Source: Archegozetes longisetosus (taxonomy: Eukaryota; Arthropoda; Arachnida; Sarcoptiformes; Trhypochthoniidae). From it: a stretch of 64,000 bases of DNA. The stretch spans positions 9,606,652 to 9,670,651 of the forward strand of contig JAEMBT020000004.1 in NCBI GenBank assembly GCA_018873245.2. The letters run 5' to 3'. A model generated the notes under the pieces. The model worked only from the letters and a program-made list of their open reading frames with translations. It did no database searches and was not told the origin of the DNA. This document shows positions 1 to 13,450 of the stretch, piece after piece (positions within the stretch are counted from its first letter, which is position 1; every line of letters starts with the position of its first letter). A program made the translations under genes and the position numbers.

Positions 1-2636
1 TTGAATAGATGCAAAGTAAGCGCATAACAAGTTCACTTTTACACCTTGAAAACTTCTTCATGCGTACATCTTTTTACAACCAACAAAAGGTACCGACAGA
101 ATAAGTAATCATTTCAAAGAACTTGATATGAACTCCTTGACCATAGAGGCAAACATAGAATTGTACACAAAACGTTTTGGAACAGCTTTTGAATTGGTGG
201 CGCCGAGGCTCAAATTCTTTTAGCTATTCTTCTGGTTGAATCGCCAGCCAAATGCCGAGTCTAAAGATTGGCTAAACTTGAATTGTTGTTGAAAAATGGG
301 TTTTAATCATTTTTCAATTAAAACATTTTGAAATAATAGTTTGATATAATGTATTGAAGACTAATATTCTTGGCGTTTATTGATTATAATGAGATGAATG
401 AGTGGTAAAGAAGAACTAAAGAATCGAATTATAACGATAAGTCGTATTTGACGATTTTATGCTTATAAAAGCTAATGGTGTTATAATCCCAGTGCCATAT
501 CATCAATCATGATAAACACATATAACGCCTTCATATAAGTATAGGGAAAGCTTTGCATGTGTTCCTTGTATTCGACACGTTATATAAGAACTCATAAAAG
601 TTACCTTTAATCATGTAATATTCAATATAACTAACTTGCTTAGCACTGCCTCATTAAAAACAGTTTAGGGAGGAGTTGTCCACCTGCCCCACACATGCTG
701 TGCATCTCTACCTTTTATGAAACACTTATCAAACATCTAAAGCGAGTCAAATCGCTTCCAAAATAATCATCTTAACTTTAATGCTAATTGATTGTAATAC
801 TTAATTATATCCTCAATTGTTCTCGTGTATTATTAAAACACTTTGTCTTTCAACGCATAGACATTACAAACAAATATATGAAACAGTGTTTCATCACAAC
901 TGTTCAACTGAACAAAATAGTTATTTTGTTCTGAAATATGAACATTTCCTATTATAATATTTATTCTGAAAATGTCCTTCTCCACTTCTATAGATTAAAA
1001 GCTCATAACAAAAATAGAATTATAAAGCTATAAAAAGTGAATCAGAGAAATTAGAGTTTGAAAATTGAATTTGGTTTATTAAAATATTAAATTAAGAACA
1101 GTTGAGACAAATTGCAAGTTTGTTGGGTTAGTTGGCATTGAAGCATAACTGATGTAAGTTATTATTAGTGTTTGAAATGCTGAGCGCTATATTATAGCAC
1201 AAATATTATCCCATTGTTCACAATACGATTGTATGACTAAATTTCCCAAAGCGTTTGACTGTCATGTAAAATACAATATAGAGCTGGGATAATTCAATCT
1301 ACTTATTCGTGTTTAGGCGCAAATTTAATTTTGCTTAACAATCATTTGAAAAACTCAATTCAATATAAAACGTTTTGCTCCAGTTCAACGATTTGGTCTG
1401 TCGGTCAAGCATTGCAACAATATGATCGTGCATTTTGTAGCGGTTCTGTCGTGTTCTAGTGTTTAAGTATCCTGACTGACAAATATTAAGAGTAACGAAA
1501 GCTCTATTCAATCAACAGAGAGCACAATATGAAAGCAACACTTAGCGGTTCACTGATTTTGGAATAAATTATCCGAAAAACGACATACAGTTTAGTATTG
1601 AATGCGAAGCAGAATCTCACAAACGCTAATAGTCTATTTCACACTCTTTTTTGTATAATAGCTACTATTCTTGAGCGGAAACTTTACTTCGGGATCAGTG
1701 ACTACTGCATCAAAAATATATATGACTTCGGGATCAGTTATATATACAGACGAATCAGACTGTTCCGGACTTACACCCAAGTATTCTTCATTATATTCCA
1801 CCAATCATTGTATTTGTTCTAACACTAAATTATACCATCAACTCCTCTAATCACTAAATCTGAAGTCTTAATCAATAGTTTAAATGAGTTTTCAAAGTGA
1901 AATCTATCTCGAAATCTTTTTCTTCTGGGTGTTCGGATCGCCCAAACAAACTAAGTGTTAGCTTCACTTTGATCATTGAAATATTATAGCAATCATTTTC
2001 AAAAAAGACTTTAGCAAACTTTATTTCGATACAAATAAATAATTCTTTCAAGTATGTTACAGTAAAATCTCTGTATAATAACCTTCTAGTCAAAAAAGAA
2101 ATTCAATCAAATTTATTTGAGAGTAAGTGTTAACCAGAAAGATTTGGAGATAAGTTGGTTCAGAAATTGTCTACAAGCCTATATTTTGTAAGAAGCATCG
2201 AAATAAGCCTCTTTAACAATTAATGATTTAATATTACAATGGAAACAGTTTAGAGCTAAGAAAACTGTTTTTTCCATACACTATAAGGCCAAATCTTGAT
2301 TTTGCATTCATTCACGCGTTCATTGATTGAGCAGTCAGTTTTGAAAATGAAAAATTCAGTTATTTAATAGCATATATCAAAAATAGTTTTAGCCTCAATC
2401 GGATGTAAAGAAATCGAAATAAGATGAAAAATCCATTTTCACGCCTATTTAACATTGGGTTCATGAATCCATTTTTATAGTAACAGTGGTTTCTCTCAAA
2501 TCATTTCAGTGCTCTCTGCCATTGGTTTTGTGGATGTATCTCATTGGGACTGAGATTGAGAGTGTCATTGTTGGAGAATTCAGTGTTAGCGTTATATTGG
2601 TGCGATTCAGCGTTAGTGTAGTCGGTGAGTATATAC

Positions 2637-2700
2637 AGTAGGGTATAGACAGTATACACAGTATAGACGGTATAGACGGTATACACAGTATATACGTGTA
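2637..2700. repeat. Imperfect minisatellite (GTATAGAC/GTATACAC units)
   Basis: Roughly 9-18 bp units of the form GTATAGACAG / GTATACACA are repeated in tandem. The array gives an apparent Tyr-Thr-Val repeat in one minus-strand frame, which I take as a translation artefact rather than a gene. Confidence 0.8.
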
Positions 2701-4627
2701 TGCGTTATATTGTTGCGACTGAGTGTACAGTGCATTGAGTTCAAAAATGATTGAAGCTTCTATTGGATGGTTTCGTATTGCAATCTGCATTTAATGTTTT
2801 GCTGAAGTCATTTACTGTCGCTTTTGAAAAAATTCTCTCCCCGTTTATTCAAGTGAGAGATAAGGTTAATCGGAACTCTATAACGTTGTGCTCTTTTTTC
2901 TTCTTTTCCATCAAAATACAGTAATATATAAACGCAAACGATTTACTTCTACTGTTATTCTATATATATTTTTAAGTTTAATGCTATAGAATTGTGTTGG
3001 CAGAGCCGTGAACAGAGTTGTGCCTTATAAGCAATTTCGCGTAATATATAACGCGAATATAACTTCCCCTCTCTTTCCCCACATGTCAGTAATGGGAATA
3101 GAAGTGATCAGAAAATGATTGCCATTATAGTGAAAGTTTAAAAATAGTTAATCTAAATCACAATCTCGTATCGCTTATAAATCCCAGTTCTGCACAATAA
3201 TAGCTGAGAAATATATACATCTGAATAACTGAATGCGAAATTTTAATATAGATATTAGTAAAGTTTAGTTAGTTTTCATTCTCTAGAATAAATATATTCT
3301 GTAGAATATTCTCTCTTTTTGTCAATTATAAGATAAGAGGCAATGAAATAAAATGTAAATTATTTTAAGTATCAACTCTCAAAGTTGGCTCAGTTTTCAA
3401 GTTAGAAATAGAGCGGAGAAAATGGGAGTGGAATAAGAAAAGCATTATTGATGAGATAGGATTTCGATGTAAGGAAAAGATCATTAGAATTGATTTCATA
3501 GTAGGTATAATGTAAAAAAACATACACATTAATTTGCTATGCATCACGCAAAGAGGACTACAACTAAATCTCAATACAGAGACTTCATTCAGTATTCATC
3601 GGATTTATATAAGCACTAAGATTGAACGCATCTTCTTATTATATTAAACTTATTCAACTTTTTATGCTTGTGATTGATCGCATATTTCAAGTAAATATAG
3701 TCAAAAACGCTCCAGCTTTGCATCTTTAAGAACTTATCGGTAATCATTCCCTATTTTGCCTCACAATCCAATAAATTTCCATAAAATCAATCCGAACAGC
3801 CCTTTAATATGGGGTCAAAATATCGGGGTATTCAGTGTGGTATCAAAGGCAATAGCTTTGCCTATTTATGCATAAACACATACAGCATTTGCATAAATAT
3901 ATACTACTTCTGCCTTTGAAGAAGACCACATATCAATGTCTGTCACTTAAATGCAGTACCGATTGTTTAAGATTATACTTTTAATTATCGTACTCATCAA
4001 TTTTCAATTGAAAACTAAGCACCACTTTCTCTGCTTACTTGTTATTGCCTTTTGTAACCACCAAATTGCACACAGAGTCACGCTTTCCTAATCTGGATTA
4101 ACTTATGCGATCCTATTATTCCTACCCGAGAGTGTCATTCTACGCGATGATAATCCATTGAAAATCGTATTCAATTTGATAATCAATAAGCATATTGAAG
4201 ACCACCCGTATTTCTAATAATTTAGCCGACATCGGAAGCCGAACACGTGTCGATAGAATTGTTTAAATAACGAATTAAACTAAGTAAATAAGATTAAATA
4301 TTTGAAGACACGAGAAGATTTCCAGAAAATCGATTGTTTGTGGTTGAGAAGTATACGACTAATTCGGATCTAAACAGTCGAGTAATACTATTTACCGATC
4401 TTGACTGCATTCTGAATTTTAATTCTTCATTCTTAAAGGGGTCATGAGTTTGGAGGTATTTTGCCTTTAGCAAGTGACATGAATCAATTATTTCAAATAA
4501 ATGTCTGGCACCTCTGAATATTGTTGATTCAATCAGTAGATGCTGAGTTTGTTTTTTGTATCCCATTCATAATAATTATGATTTATTTATATATTCTGGA
4601 AAACTGGCCGAAAAAGCAGTGTGAGAT

Positions 4628-4631
<4 letters not shown>

Positions 4632-4683
<52 letters not shown>
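4632..4683. repeat. (CT)n microsatellite
   Basis: About 26 perfect CT dinucleotides, directly readable. It produces a spurious Leu-Ser run in an open frame on the plus strand. Confidence 0.97.
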
Positions 4684-4687
<4 letters not shown>

Positions 4688-6672
4688 TATATGAGTATTT
4701 TGTGCATTTTTTCTTATCGATCTCATCCATAGTAAATTACTTAAGAGGAGAAAGAAGCCAAGATTTGACGGAAGTGAGGAAATTTGGACGCGAAAAGCAT
4801 CAGCTCAAAGATTCATGCATAATGCAAAAGGTGAAGAAGTTTTGCAAATTTACATATTCGCTCGGTTTCCAGTTTTGGCTTATTTTTCCAGTTTAAAGCT
4901 CATCCTATGCTAAGAAGATTGAAGCTTTCAGTGTTAGAGCCAAATGTTCAACTCGTTCATATTGGTTATGGCTGATGATGGGTTCTGTCAAACTCAATAT
5001 TTTGCATAAGTTTATAAACATTTAAAGACTACAGTTGAAAATCCCTTCACGTCAAAGAAGCGTTCAAATGCAATCCATGAAAAATATGAGAGTTTTCAGT
5101 GGTGTTAAACTGTTTATAACCTAAAATGATATACTTCTAACACATCGAAAGCCACTATTTTGCATAAATAAGAAAACTTATTCAATTTACTTTTCAAAGC
5201 TTAATGCCGTAAGAGTCGAATAATGATAATGATTATGATAGCAGAAGCTTGAGTTGGTCTCAGCTTTTCTCATGTCTTCTGGCATGTTATGTCGGTCAAA
5301 AAGTAATTTGATTAGATTTCTAGCTGTAAAGTTGGTCTAAATGTAAGACTTAGTGCCATTACTGCCATTAAGACTAATTATGGGTGGCATAGGCACATAG
5401 ACTTTTCTAGCAGCGGATATTATATTCTCTATGACACCCACAGCGCTCTAATGCATTTGTTGGGTTAATATTAAGTGCCAGTTTTCCCGGAGCTTCTATT
5501 ATGTCAAGATTAAAGACAATAAAACAACTACTGCCAGTCATGGGTCAATTTGTTGTATTTTATATATTGTATTCTGAGAGTATGAAAATAATATTCCAAT
5601 CTTTCTCCACTATAGGCACTGCGGAGTGGTTTCATTTCCCTCCCAACTCCTCATAATCATTATGAGCGGGTTTGGCTCCTATTAAACTTCTCTCTGACGT
5701 CAAATATAGTCAAATAGAAAGATTTAGTGAATGCTGCATAACTTGAAAGTAGCCATGAATGGAATGAATGTGGATCTCTGCGTGATATTATTGCAATGAT
5801 AGAAATGAGTGATTTATATAATATACAAGTGAATTACAAGTCTCTTCTGAGTCATAGAGCGGTAGGTTGATAAACGCCAGCTCTCTATAAGTAAGAATAA
5901 CACATTAACCATATTCTGCTTTCATAACACCCATAGTTCTCAGTTTGATGCCAGTTCTCCCTCCGACCGTCTCCAGTTATTAAGAATTACACTGCCAAAT
6001 CTCTTATCTAAACGTTTCATCTTTATATGGCATTAGACTTTGCATGAAAGACAGTTTGTCCGATAAATGTTAATACAATCGTTGCCATCGTGTGCAAAAC
6101 ATATTAAGTCATATAAAGATAATCAAAAGGGTTTTATTTAACGCTACTTTCACGAATAACTGTCTCCTCATCAATGTCTCCTTTTTGCAATGTTAGATCT
6201 GCTTAAATATCGTGTATTAAAATAAATAATAATACAGTAATAGCGGAACAATGATAGTAAAGGTAGCATTACTTTAATATACTTTGTGCTAAACTCTATC
6301 TTTTTATTTCTAGTTTATGTTCAGATAATTTTCTTTTATTACACTTTTCTACATAATGTCTTCTCTTTTTTGTTCATAATTTTCTAATTATTATTTTCAA
6401 TCATTAACAGCAGGAAATTAGAGGCAGAACGCAATTAATTTGATAGAAAGTTTTAAAGACATGAAAAGACATTAAGTTATGCGCGAAAGAGTCATGTAAG
6501 GGTATATCTGACTTGTCAGCTAAGCTCCTGCATAGAACAAGTTTCTTACGCTCTAATATAGTACAGTCGACTCAACAAATGTAGGCAACTTCTCTCAAGA
6601 TATATATATATACCTGTAAACCATTTTCCTCTCCTATCCAATCCCGTTTAATGCTATACATCAAATCAGCTA

Positions 6673-6813
6673 CACTAAAACCTGTCTAACTTGACCACGC
6701 AGTTAAATGGTTTTTAAAAACAGACTTAACAAGTCCATAGAAAATGATGGCTTATTTTTCATTGTTGCTAAAAAACCACTTAACTGCAAGTTCAAGTAAG
6801 ATAGGTTTAGGTG
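6673..6813. mobile_element. TA-flanked inverted-repeat MITE, copy 1
   Basis: The left end CACTAAAACCTGTCTAACTT matches in inverted orientation the right end, which closes with GATAGGTTTAGGTG. A TA lies directly outside both ends, as expected for a TA target-site duplication of Tc1/mariner/pogo-type elements. The arms also share a GCAGTTAA(A/G)TGGTTTTT block. There is no coding capacity in about 141 bp, so this would be a non-autonomous element. A related copy lies at 10584-10725. Confidence 0.75.
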
Positions 6814-8860
6814 TATCTTAGATTTGTGCTGGAGTTTATGAATCGGCTGTATGTATTTATTTGAGGCCAAAGCTTGTAATGCATGCTTTGGTTGATCTAA
6901 TGCTTGTTGTAGTGAACAGTACAGTAAAGTCCTGTATGTCTAGTATGTATTCGTTTGAAGATTTGGCGTAAAAAATTAAGTCTCACTCGAGTGAATCAAC
7001 TTATTTCTTCATCCTTTATCACTACTTCCACAAGAATAAATCCATGACGAGTCGAAGGCGGTCATAAAACTCGATTTGCGAAGGGAAATTGCCGTAAATG
7101 CCGTGTAAATGCTTTATCAGAGCACTACCTCCCTCAGGGATGGATCAATTGTATAATAGCAAAGTAACTATTGCTAGCGAGAGCTCATCTCTATTCGTTC
7201 CTTTCCCTCTGTCTTCTTTCTCTTCATCTCTCTTTTATTTGAAGTAAAGCACAAGCACTCTCTTATCAGTGACTTCTTTTTAGCAATCCTTCTCCAATAC
7301 CATAGGATTATAGTTGAACACCAAACCCAATGCAATATTCGCTTTTTGACCAACGTTTTGTCTGCCAAACACTATGCCGTGAAATGTATACTCAATAATA
7401 ACAAATATACAGTATGTGTGATAGAAATAATATAAAGTATAATAGGCTAGATCTATATTGAATTAGAGGCAAGTAATGACGAGAGGGGTATCGCAAACAC
7501 CGATTCCTAGTTTGACTCAGTATTGACTCTCTATATTATATTAGTTGGTATAGACTTTTTCCCTGTTTCCATATTCCGGAAATGATGCTAACGGTGACTG
7601 GCATTCACAATGTCCTTAACACTCACTGACAGCTTTTCATTTTGGCGTTTTTATCACAAAATGGGTGTCGACTTGAACAATAACAAAAGCTCAACTCAGA
7701 CAAACACTTTATTTAATATCACAATAAAGGCAACCTTCCATAAAAGTCGTGTATAAAAAATTATATATATAGGCAGAAACATATATACGTATAAATACGG
7801 GAGACATATACGTATAAATAGGCAGAACTACAGTAAACATTTAGTTTCCGTTAGAAGGGCTAACTTCTAGAAAAAAAAAGAGATGCAGCTCCAAATGAGA
7901 GAGTAATATAAAAGGACGTTCACAGTATTGTTATCTATAAACATATTAGCAAATGTGGACGATATTTAATGGAACACTTTTTACGCTGGATAAGCATTAC
8001 GAACGGAAGCTTAGGCTCAGCTTTGAATCTTTATCGCAGCCATTAAGTCCCAATAAGAGAGAATGTAATTTTCTTGCGATAAGAGTTGCCAAATAGCTAT
8101 TGGGCTCAATTGCTATTAATGAATCCCAGACCCAACGAGTTTAGCAGCAGATAGCTATGCCTTACTTCAATTGTGTCATTATGTCAAACTAAAGACAATA
8201 CTTGTTCAAGCCATATAACAATTTATTTTAATTTCTAACTAATTATCAAACAAAAATTTAATTCTATAATCAGTCAAATCTATTCAATGTATATCTCTAT
8301 ATAAGTGCGTATCTATTGAACAGTTTTTTGAGCAAATCAAGTGTTGGGCTGTGAATAGTTGAATAAACTGGTGAAAGATAAGATCAAATAATATTTTTGC
8401 AATTATCACATTATGTCGACTAAGTTTGCTTCTAAGTTACATACCTTTTAAAGAGGCAATAAAAAGAGCGCAAAGCAGAGGTTCTTTTGTTAAGAAAATT
8501 TAGCCAATTCTTGGAAATGATGATAGTCTTCAAGTTTTAAGTGGGAATATTTCAAAAGAACTCTACCTTCAATTCTAGAGGACATAAACTGTTTTGAAGT
8601 AGTTTTGCCTTTTCAAGGGTAGACACCGATAACCTGCATATGTGTATGCGTTACAAGTATTGCAATTTAGAGCCAACCAAAGCCAAGGCGTGACCAATTG
8701 TTACTCTTTTGACATACAATAACCGCATTTACGAATACGCCAAATAAATTAACAAACGAAAAGCTGCTGTCGCTTAATTAGAATCAACTCCAAATACGAA
8801 CATAACATGAAAAGTAGAGAGTGAGTGACTGAGAGCTTGTGAGACTTAACAATTAGACCC

Positions 8861-8865
<5 letters not shown>

Positions 8866-8891
<26 letters not shown>
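8866..8891. repeat. (GA)n microsatellite
   Basis: About 13 uninterrupted AG/GA dinucleotides, directly readable in the plus strand. Confidence 0.95.
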
Positions 8892-10583
8892 CCAGAGGCC
8901 AACCTATGATAAATTTACGACTGTCATTAAAACTAGAAGAGCTTTCATACCTGGAGAACCATTTGCTCGCCTCATGAGAACATAATACTCGTAATTGTAG
9001 TGCAAAAAAGTGTATTTTTGAGATCTGCAAAAATACTTGAAAGCTGTGCCTTAATTATAGCAGAACTAAAGCGAGATTTTGTCTGCTTTGACATAAAATC
9101 TCTAAAGTGGTAACTGAAGCAAAACTAATCTTGAATTACCCCTAAAGGTGTGTGAGTTTGGCCAATTACCACTTCTGTCACTTTTCTCAAAACCTGTACT
9201 ACTGTTTTGTGACATTGACTCCAACTGTTATGCGCTCAAAGTTATAACTCTAACCTCAACCAAATCTATCGCTTGTGAATTCTTCATTTATTCTAGTCAC
9301 ACTCTCAATAGTTTACAACTCTTTCGCTTCTATTTTAATCATTAAATACCTCAGTAATTAGCTTTATCAATAATCAAAACTTTGACAACTTTCCCTCAAA
9401 GTTACAGAGACTAGAAATGACTGCTTTTCCAGTCAAAAGTTATTTCAATTGCAAATTAAGTGAAAACTAATTTTTCTGTTTAATCATTGAAAGTTGTTTA
9501 TTACATTGCTCTCAATGATTAAATAGGAAAAAAATATTTTTATCTGTTATTGAATACCAGTTGTGATATATTTGAGTGGTTCGGACACACTACCAAAGTT
9601 GATTCTCTTGTGATTTACATTACACAATGAAGCAGAAGCACATTGCTGATAAATCTCGTTATAAAATTCTATTATTATTTTCAAATTTCTAAACTTTAAC
9701 CTAACCTGATCTACTATTTAATTATAAAACATTTCAAAATTACTTTCAATTTGTTTGTCTAAAATCTATTATTAAAAAATTGATTCATAATTGAAACGCT
9801 ATCTTATCTTTAAATTTATTATTCAAATAAATGCAAAACGATGCTGTAAACTAGTTTAACTGCATTTAACTATTGCATTTATACTATCTCGATATCGATA
9901 CAGTACTGAATTTCGTCTTTCAAAAGAGCTCTTTGTTTCAAGTCTTCAATACAGTCGAGAACTTAACAATCCATGATAGCAACAAGAAAACCATTGCTAT
10001 GTCAACTTGCCTGTGATGGGCATCAATTTGTTACCGAGGTTGATTTTAGATTTGCTTTGATTACTATATTGAACATTCTGTAAGTTTATTAATATCTTCG
10101 ATATTGTGGTCTGATGGGAAACATGCCATCACAACTCATCATTTCTGGCTGCTGCTATGGATTGTGCATAAATTAAAGGCATTTAATATGTTTCAATATT
10201 AGAAAATAGTGTCTGATAAATGGGGAATGGTGCCAGTTTATGGCACTAAACGGCATGTAATGCTGGTTGGATCCTTTGCTGTAGCTTTGCAGGAGTCGTG
10301 GCTGGTATTAATTGATTAATTAAACACTACTTCGTAAGTAAACGCAACGTAATTTCAAACACTTTCAATTTGATGATTGGGTACTGGAAGGGCAGGTGTA
10401 GGAGCCACTGCTATTGCTTGTTCTGTGGAACAGGGTGAGTGCCGCTGCATCCCTGGCACTTCCAACACCTTAATTAGGCTTAAAATTAATAAATTTGTGT
10501 TTCGCTTAAAATCGTTTAATTATATATCATTTAAATTGAAAACTGTTTGTGAGGTCCGATGCGAAAAACTTTATGATCATGTA

Positions 10584-10725
10584 CAGTAAAACCTGTCTAA
10601 CGTGAAGGCGCACTTAAGTGGTTCTTAAAAAAATATTAGAATGTGAAAGGAAACATAAGCTTAGTTGTTGTTGGTTTTGAAAAAAACACCTAACTACATG
10701 TTGGAGTTAGACGAGTTTTGCATTG
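10584..10725. mobile_element. TA-flanked inverted-repeat MITE, copy 2
   Basis: It starts with CAGTAAAACCTGTCTAACGT after a TA, nearly the same end as the element at 6673-6813, and shares the inner (A)AGTGGTT block. The right end (GTTAGACGAGTTTTGCATTG) is a diverged inverted copy, followed by GTA. It is non-coding. The arms are more decayed than in copy 1. Confidence 0.65.
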
Positions 10726-10813
10726 GTAGCTCATGTGTGCCTCAAATACTACACAACAATCAATAATTTGATTAATCAAAATACATTGTATTCTAATTGA
10801 ATCTTAACTAGCT

Positions 10814-11053
10814 GTGATTAAAGCAAAGCGTTTTTGTAACTTATTATCTGAATCTATTCTAGCGCTGACTCTGCGAGAGATATCAAAGTACTTGAAGAGC
10901 GAACTCTTATGTGTACGACTAATACTATTAAATCAATCAAATAGGAGTTTAGCTATCCTTAAAGAAAGTCTCAAAGAATTCAATGAAAGTGTAAAAAATA
11001 AAACATTTGGATCAGCAATAACTGAGGTCATTGAGAGTCAACATTTGTATTAA
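10814..11053 (+). CDS. Candidate terminal exon, unknown protein (weak)
   Basis: An open frame of about 79 codons with no ATG start. A TAG sits just before it (ACTAG at 10808-10812) that could be a splice acceptor. It ends in TAA and is followed by an AATAAA near 11083, so it could be the last exon of a plus-strand gene. The predicted peptide is Leu/Ser/Glu-rich and looks helical (for example ILKESLKEFNESVKN). I recognise no family and found no upstream exon with a matching donor. It may equally be chance. Confidence 0.2.
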   Translation: MIKAKRFCNLLSESILALTLREISKYLKSELLCVRLILLNQSNRSLAILKESLKEFNESVKNKTFGSAITEVIESQHLY

Positions 11054-11249
11054 GAGTAGTATAAAACTATAAACAGAAAAGTAATAAAAACATACAAAAC
11101 GTTAAAACCTGAAGTATTTATTCACAAAAATTTTAAAAGCAATTTCTATAGAAAAAACCAGAGTAACTAAAAATATTGCTGATGTTACTAAAACTACAGA
11201 AATCGAAATAAAAGATCCAAGACTAAACAAATCATTTTGTTTTGGAACG

Positions 11250-12721
11250 TCATCTGCGGTCTCCGTTTTGATCGCTTCTGACGATCGGCTGAACAGTTCT
11301 AACATCTGAGTCATTGTTTTCATCGGTTCGATCGACACTCCGGTTTCTTCTACGACAAGTCTTCCTTCGGAAGAGTCTGGTCTGACTCTCATCTTTAAGG
11401 ACTCCATGATCCAAATTAGTGGAGATCTTGTCTCGCACTCCACTATAAGTTTGATCACGAAACCCTTCTTTGGATCTGACATTGGAAGAATGGTTGATTG
11501 TTCTGGTAGCAAAGAGTCGACGACCAATTTTTTGTTCGAGCTTTTTGCTTGCATTTTGAATCGACTGTTCTTCTGGCAAAAGATTCGTTTGATTTTTCTC
11601 AGGCTTCGATCCAATGTCAGAACTAAAGTGCTTCACTTCATTATTTCTTCCAGTTTTATATTTTCCGATGCGATCTTTGATTCTGCGAGCAATAAGTCTT
11701 TGTTCATATCTTTGGTACTTATCATTGTATCTGTACTTGGAATCGATTGTGAGCCACTTTCCGTCAGGAATCCAAAGTTTGTTCTGATTGACAAAATTCA
11801 ATTCGTCCATCAATTGATTCTGACGTTTAGCAAACTTGAAATAAAGTGAATCACAATTCTTGAAAGCTTTCTTCGCTATCGGAAACTTGAGTTGAAGCAT
11901 ATCATTAGATGTCAGAATAGTGTGCAATTCAGCAATCATTTTCTTAAGTCGTGAAGAATCGATTTCCCTTTTGAACGGCTGATAATCGCCATAAAAGGAA
12001 CAGTTAACGTAATACGGATGTGACAAATATCTCGCAATATCAAAATAGATATGAATCTCTCCGACGTGAACAATTGAATGAGACTTTTTTGAAGAGTCAA
12101 ATACTCCGTCAACGAATATATTATACCTCATACGCCATCGCTGTTCACCTGAATTGAAAGTTCTGAACAGTTGTGGATAACGAGAATCAATGAGCGAGAG
12201 ATAAAACTTAAGCATGGAATCGTATTTAAGTCTCAGTTGCAAGTAATTTTGATTTCCCTCAAACTGACCACACGTTTGATGTGTCCATTTTCATCAGTAA
12301 TACCTACAGATTCTCCCCATTTAGCTGTCGCGCTAGCCAACTTTGAGTCACTTCTCTTCACAGACTTCTGGTTTTTATTTATTTCTGAGGACTCTTTTAG
12401 TTCAGGTTTAGCTTCACTTTTAGTAGCTTTGCTAAATTCATCTCCAGATGTATTGCAAGGGAGAACAAGACTCTGTTTTGGATCAGTTGTCACATTCTTC
12501 ATACCATTGCATTTGCTGGACTGTTTGTAATCGCTTTTATATTTTGGGCTCCTTTGAGATTTGATATCTTCTTCAAGCCTGGAATCAGAATCTTGCGACT
12601 CATCCGAATCGTTAATGCGATGGAACTTATTTGAGCGGACATTCTCTTCGATTTCATTCTCTGATGACTCGTCGGGGTTTTCGCATTCAGATTGTTGTTT
12701 AGTACCACAAGAAATGTCCAT
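11250..12721 (-). CDS. Unrecognised protein, acidic N-terminus, probable two exons
   Basis: An ATG at 12721 in good context (AAAAATGG) opens a Ser/Glu/Asp/Lys-rich, probably disordered region. That frame closes at 12233. A second frame, open from about 12290 to a TGA at 11250, carries a more globular-looking region with segments such as LKFYLSLIDSRYPQLFRTF and VGEIHIYFDIARYLSHPYY, then a basic Arg-rich tail. The two frames join in phase if a 44-bp intron is removed (GTAGGT at 12307 down to TCAG at 12264), giving exons 12721-12308 and 12263-11250 and 475 aa. A third frame (11614-11102) overlaps the tail and ends with a strong hydrophobic segment (LGSFISISVVLVTSAIFLVT), so a different 3' splice could give a membrane-anchored end. 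I recognise no family. A frameshifted pseudogene is the alternative. Confidence 0.45.
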
Positions 12722-13450
12722 TTTTAAAGTAATCAGTTTAATACTAATGAATGAACAAGAATTTCTTCTTCTATCACTTTGTTAGTTGAATTACAAGAAG
12801 CGAATCAACGGTTTGAATCAGTTCTAAAAGGTCTCGAAATGCGTTGTATTACTGCGTTACGTTCACTTTTAATAGTTGAATATTTTAGCAACAATTTAGT
12901 GCAAGTTAGCGCGAGAGATCAGTTTTTCGATTATAAATACAATACTAATTGATAGTGGAAATGAGTTGAAAAACGCGCGCACTCGACTCAGTCTATTACT
13001 AAAACATATATAAGTGCTTAGATTATGTCCAAAAAAATAATTGAAACACTAAAACTAGATCAAAATTTTCAAGGCATTTAGATATATAAAATATTGAATA
13101 AATGTCGCGTAACAATAAGGAAATCATAATCAGTTATCGCCAGTAAAACAGATTGAAATTACATTAAACAAGCATAAAATGCTTAATTATTTTGATTGAA
13201 CATAAATTTAATTTCAGTTCCTTCATAGATCACAAGTTATCTCTTATTATGAAACTTTATTGGATATTTTTAATAGTATTTATTATTGCTGGTCATGACT
13301 TAAGTAATTTTATTGTCGTTGTTCAAAATTTTATAATAATTAGACATCTAAGAGTTAGGACTAACTCGTAAAACGTAACAGAAGTTTAAATCTCTAAAAG
13401 TTATGTTCAGTAGAAAGTTATAGAATTTCACTGTCGCAGTAAATACAATA
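12722..13450. other. Intergenic, AT-rich
   Basis: This lies between the 5' end of the unrecognised gene and the 3' end of STARD7, both on the minus strand. I see no exon, RNA gene or clear repeat here. The promoter of the downstream minus-strand gene should lie near 12730-12950, but I could not identify a convincing core element. Confidence 0.6.

Larger units (their letters stand above)
1..10813. other. Gene-free stretch with simple repeats
   Basis: I see no supportable coding exon in this stretch. Open frames are short, without recognisable motifs or splice-bounded structure. It holds a (CT)n tract near 4632, a (GA)n tract near 8866, an imperfect minisatellite near 2637 and a TA-flanked inverted-repeat element at 6673-6813, each listed separately. 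A TATAAAA at 1363-1369 precedes a slightly less AT-rich segment and could be a plus-strand promoter, but no downstream exon was found. Confidence 0.6.

Noticed and set aside
1363..1400. TATAAAA with downstream CAGTT, candidate plus-strand promoter
   Set aside because: Such matches are frequent in AT-rich DNA. Spacing is not ideal and no exon follows.
1685..1740. Direct repeat ACTTCGGGATCAGT
   Set aside because: Only two copies about 40 bp apart, with no flanking structure. Not informative.
2501..2790. Two minus-strand frames with YTV or IPS repeats
   Set aside because: They are translations of the GTATAGAC/GTATACAC minisatellite in two phases. No other evidence of coding.
4621..4896. Open frame with a long Leu-Ser run
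   Set aside because: The run is the translation of a (CT)n microsatellite. The start is not an ATG and there is no recognisable protein beyond it.
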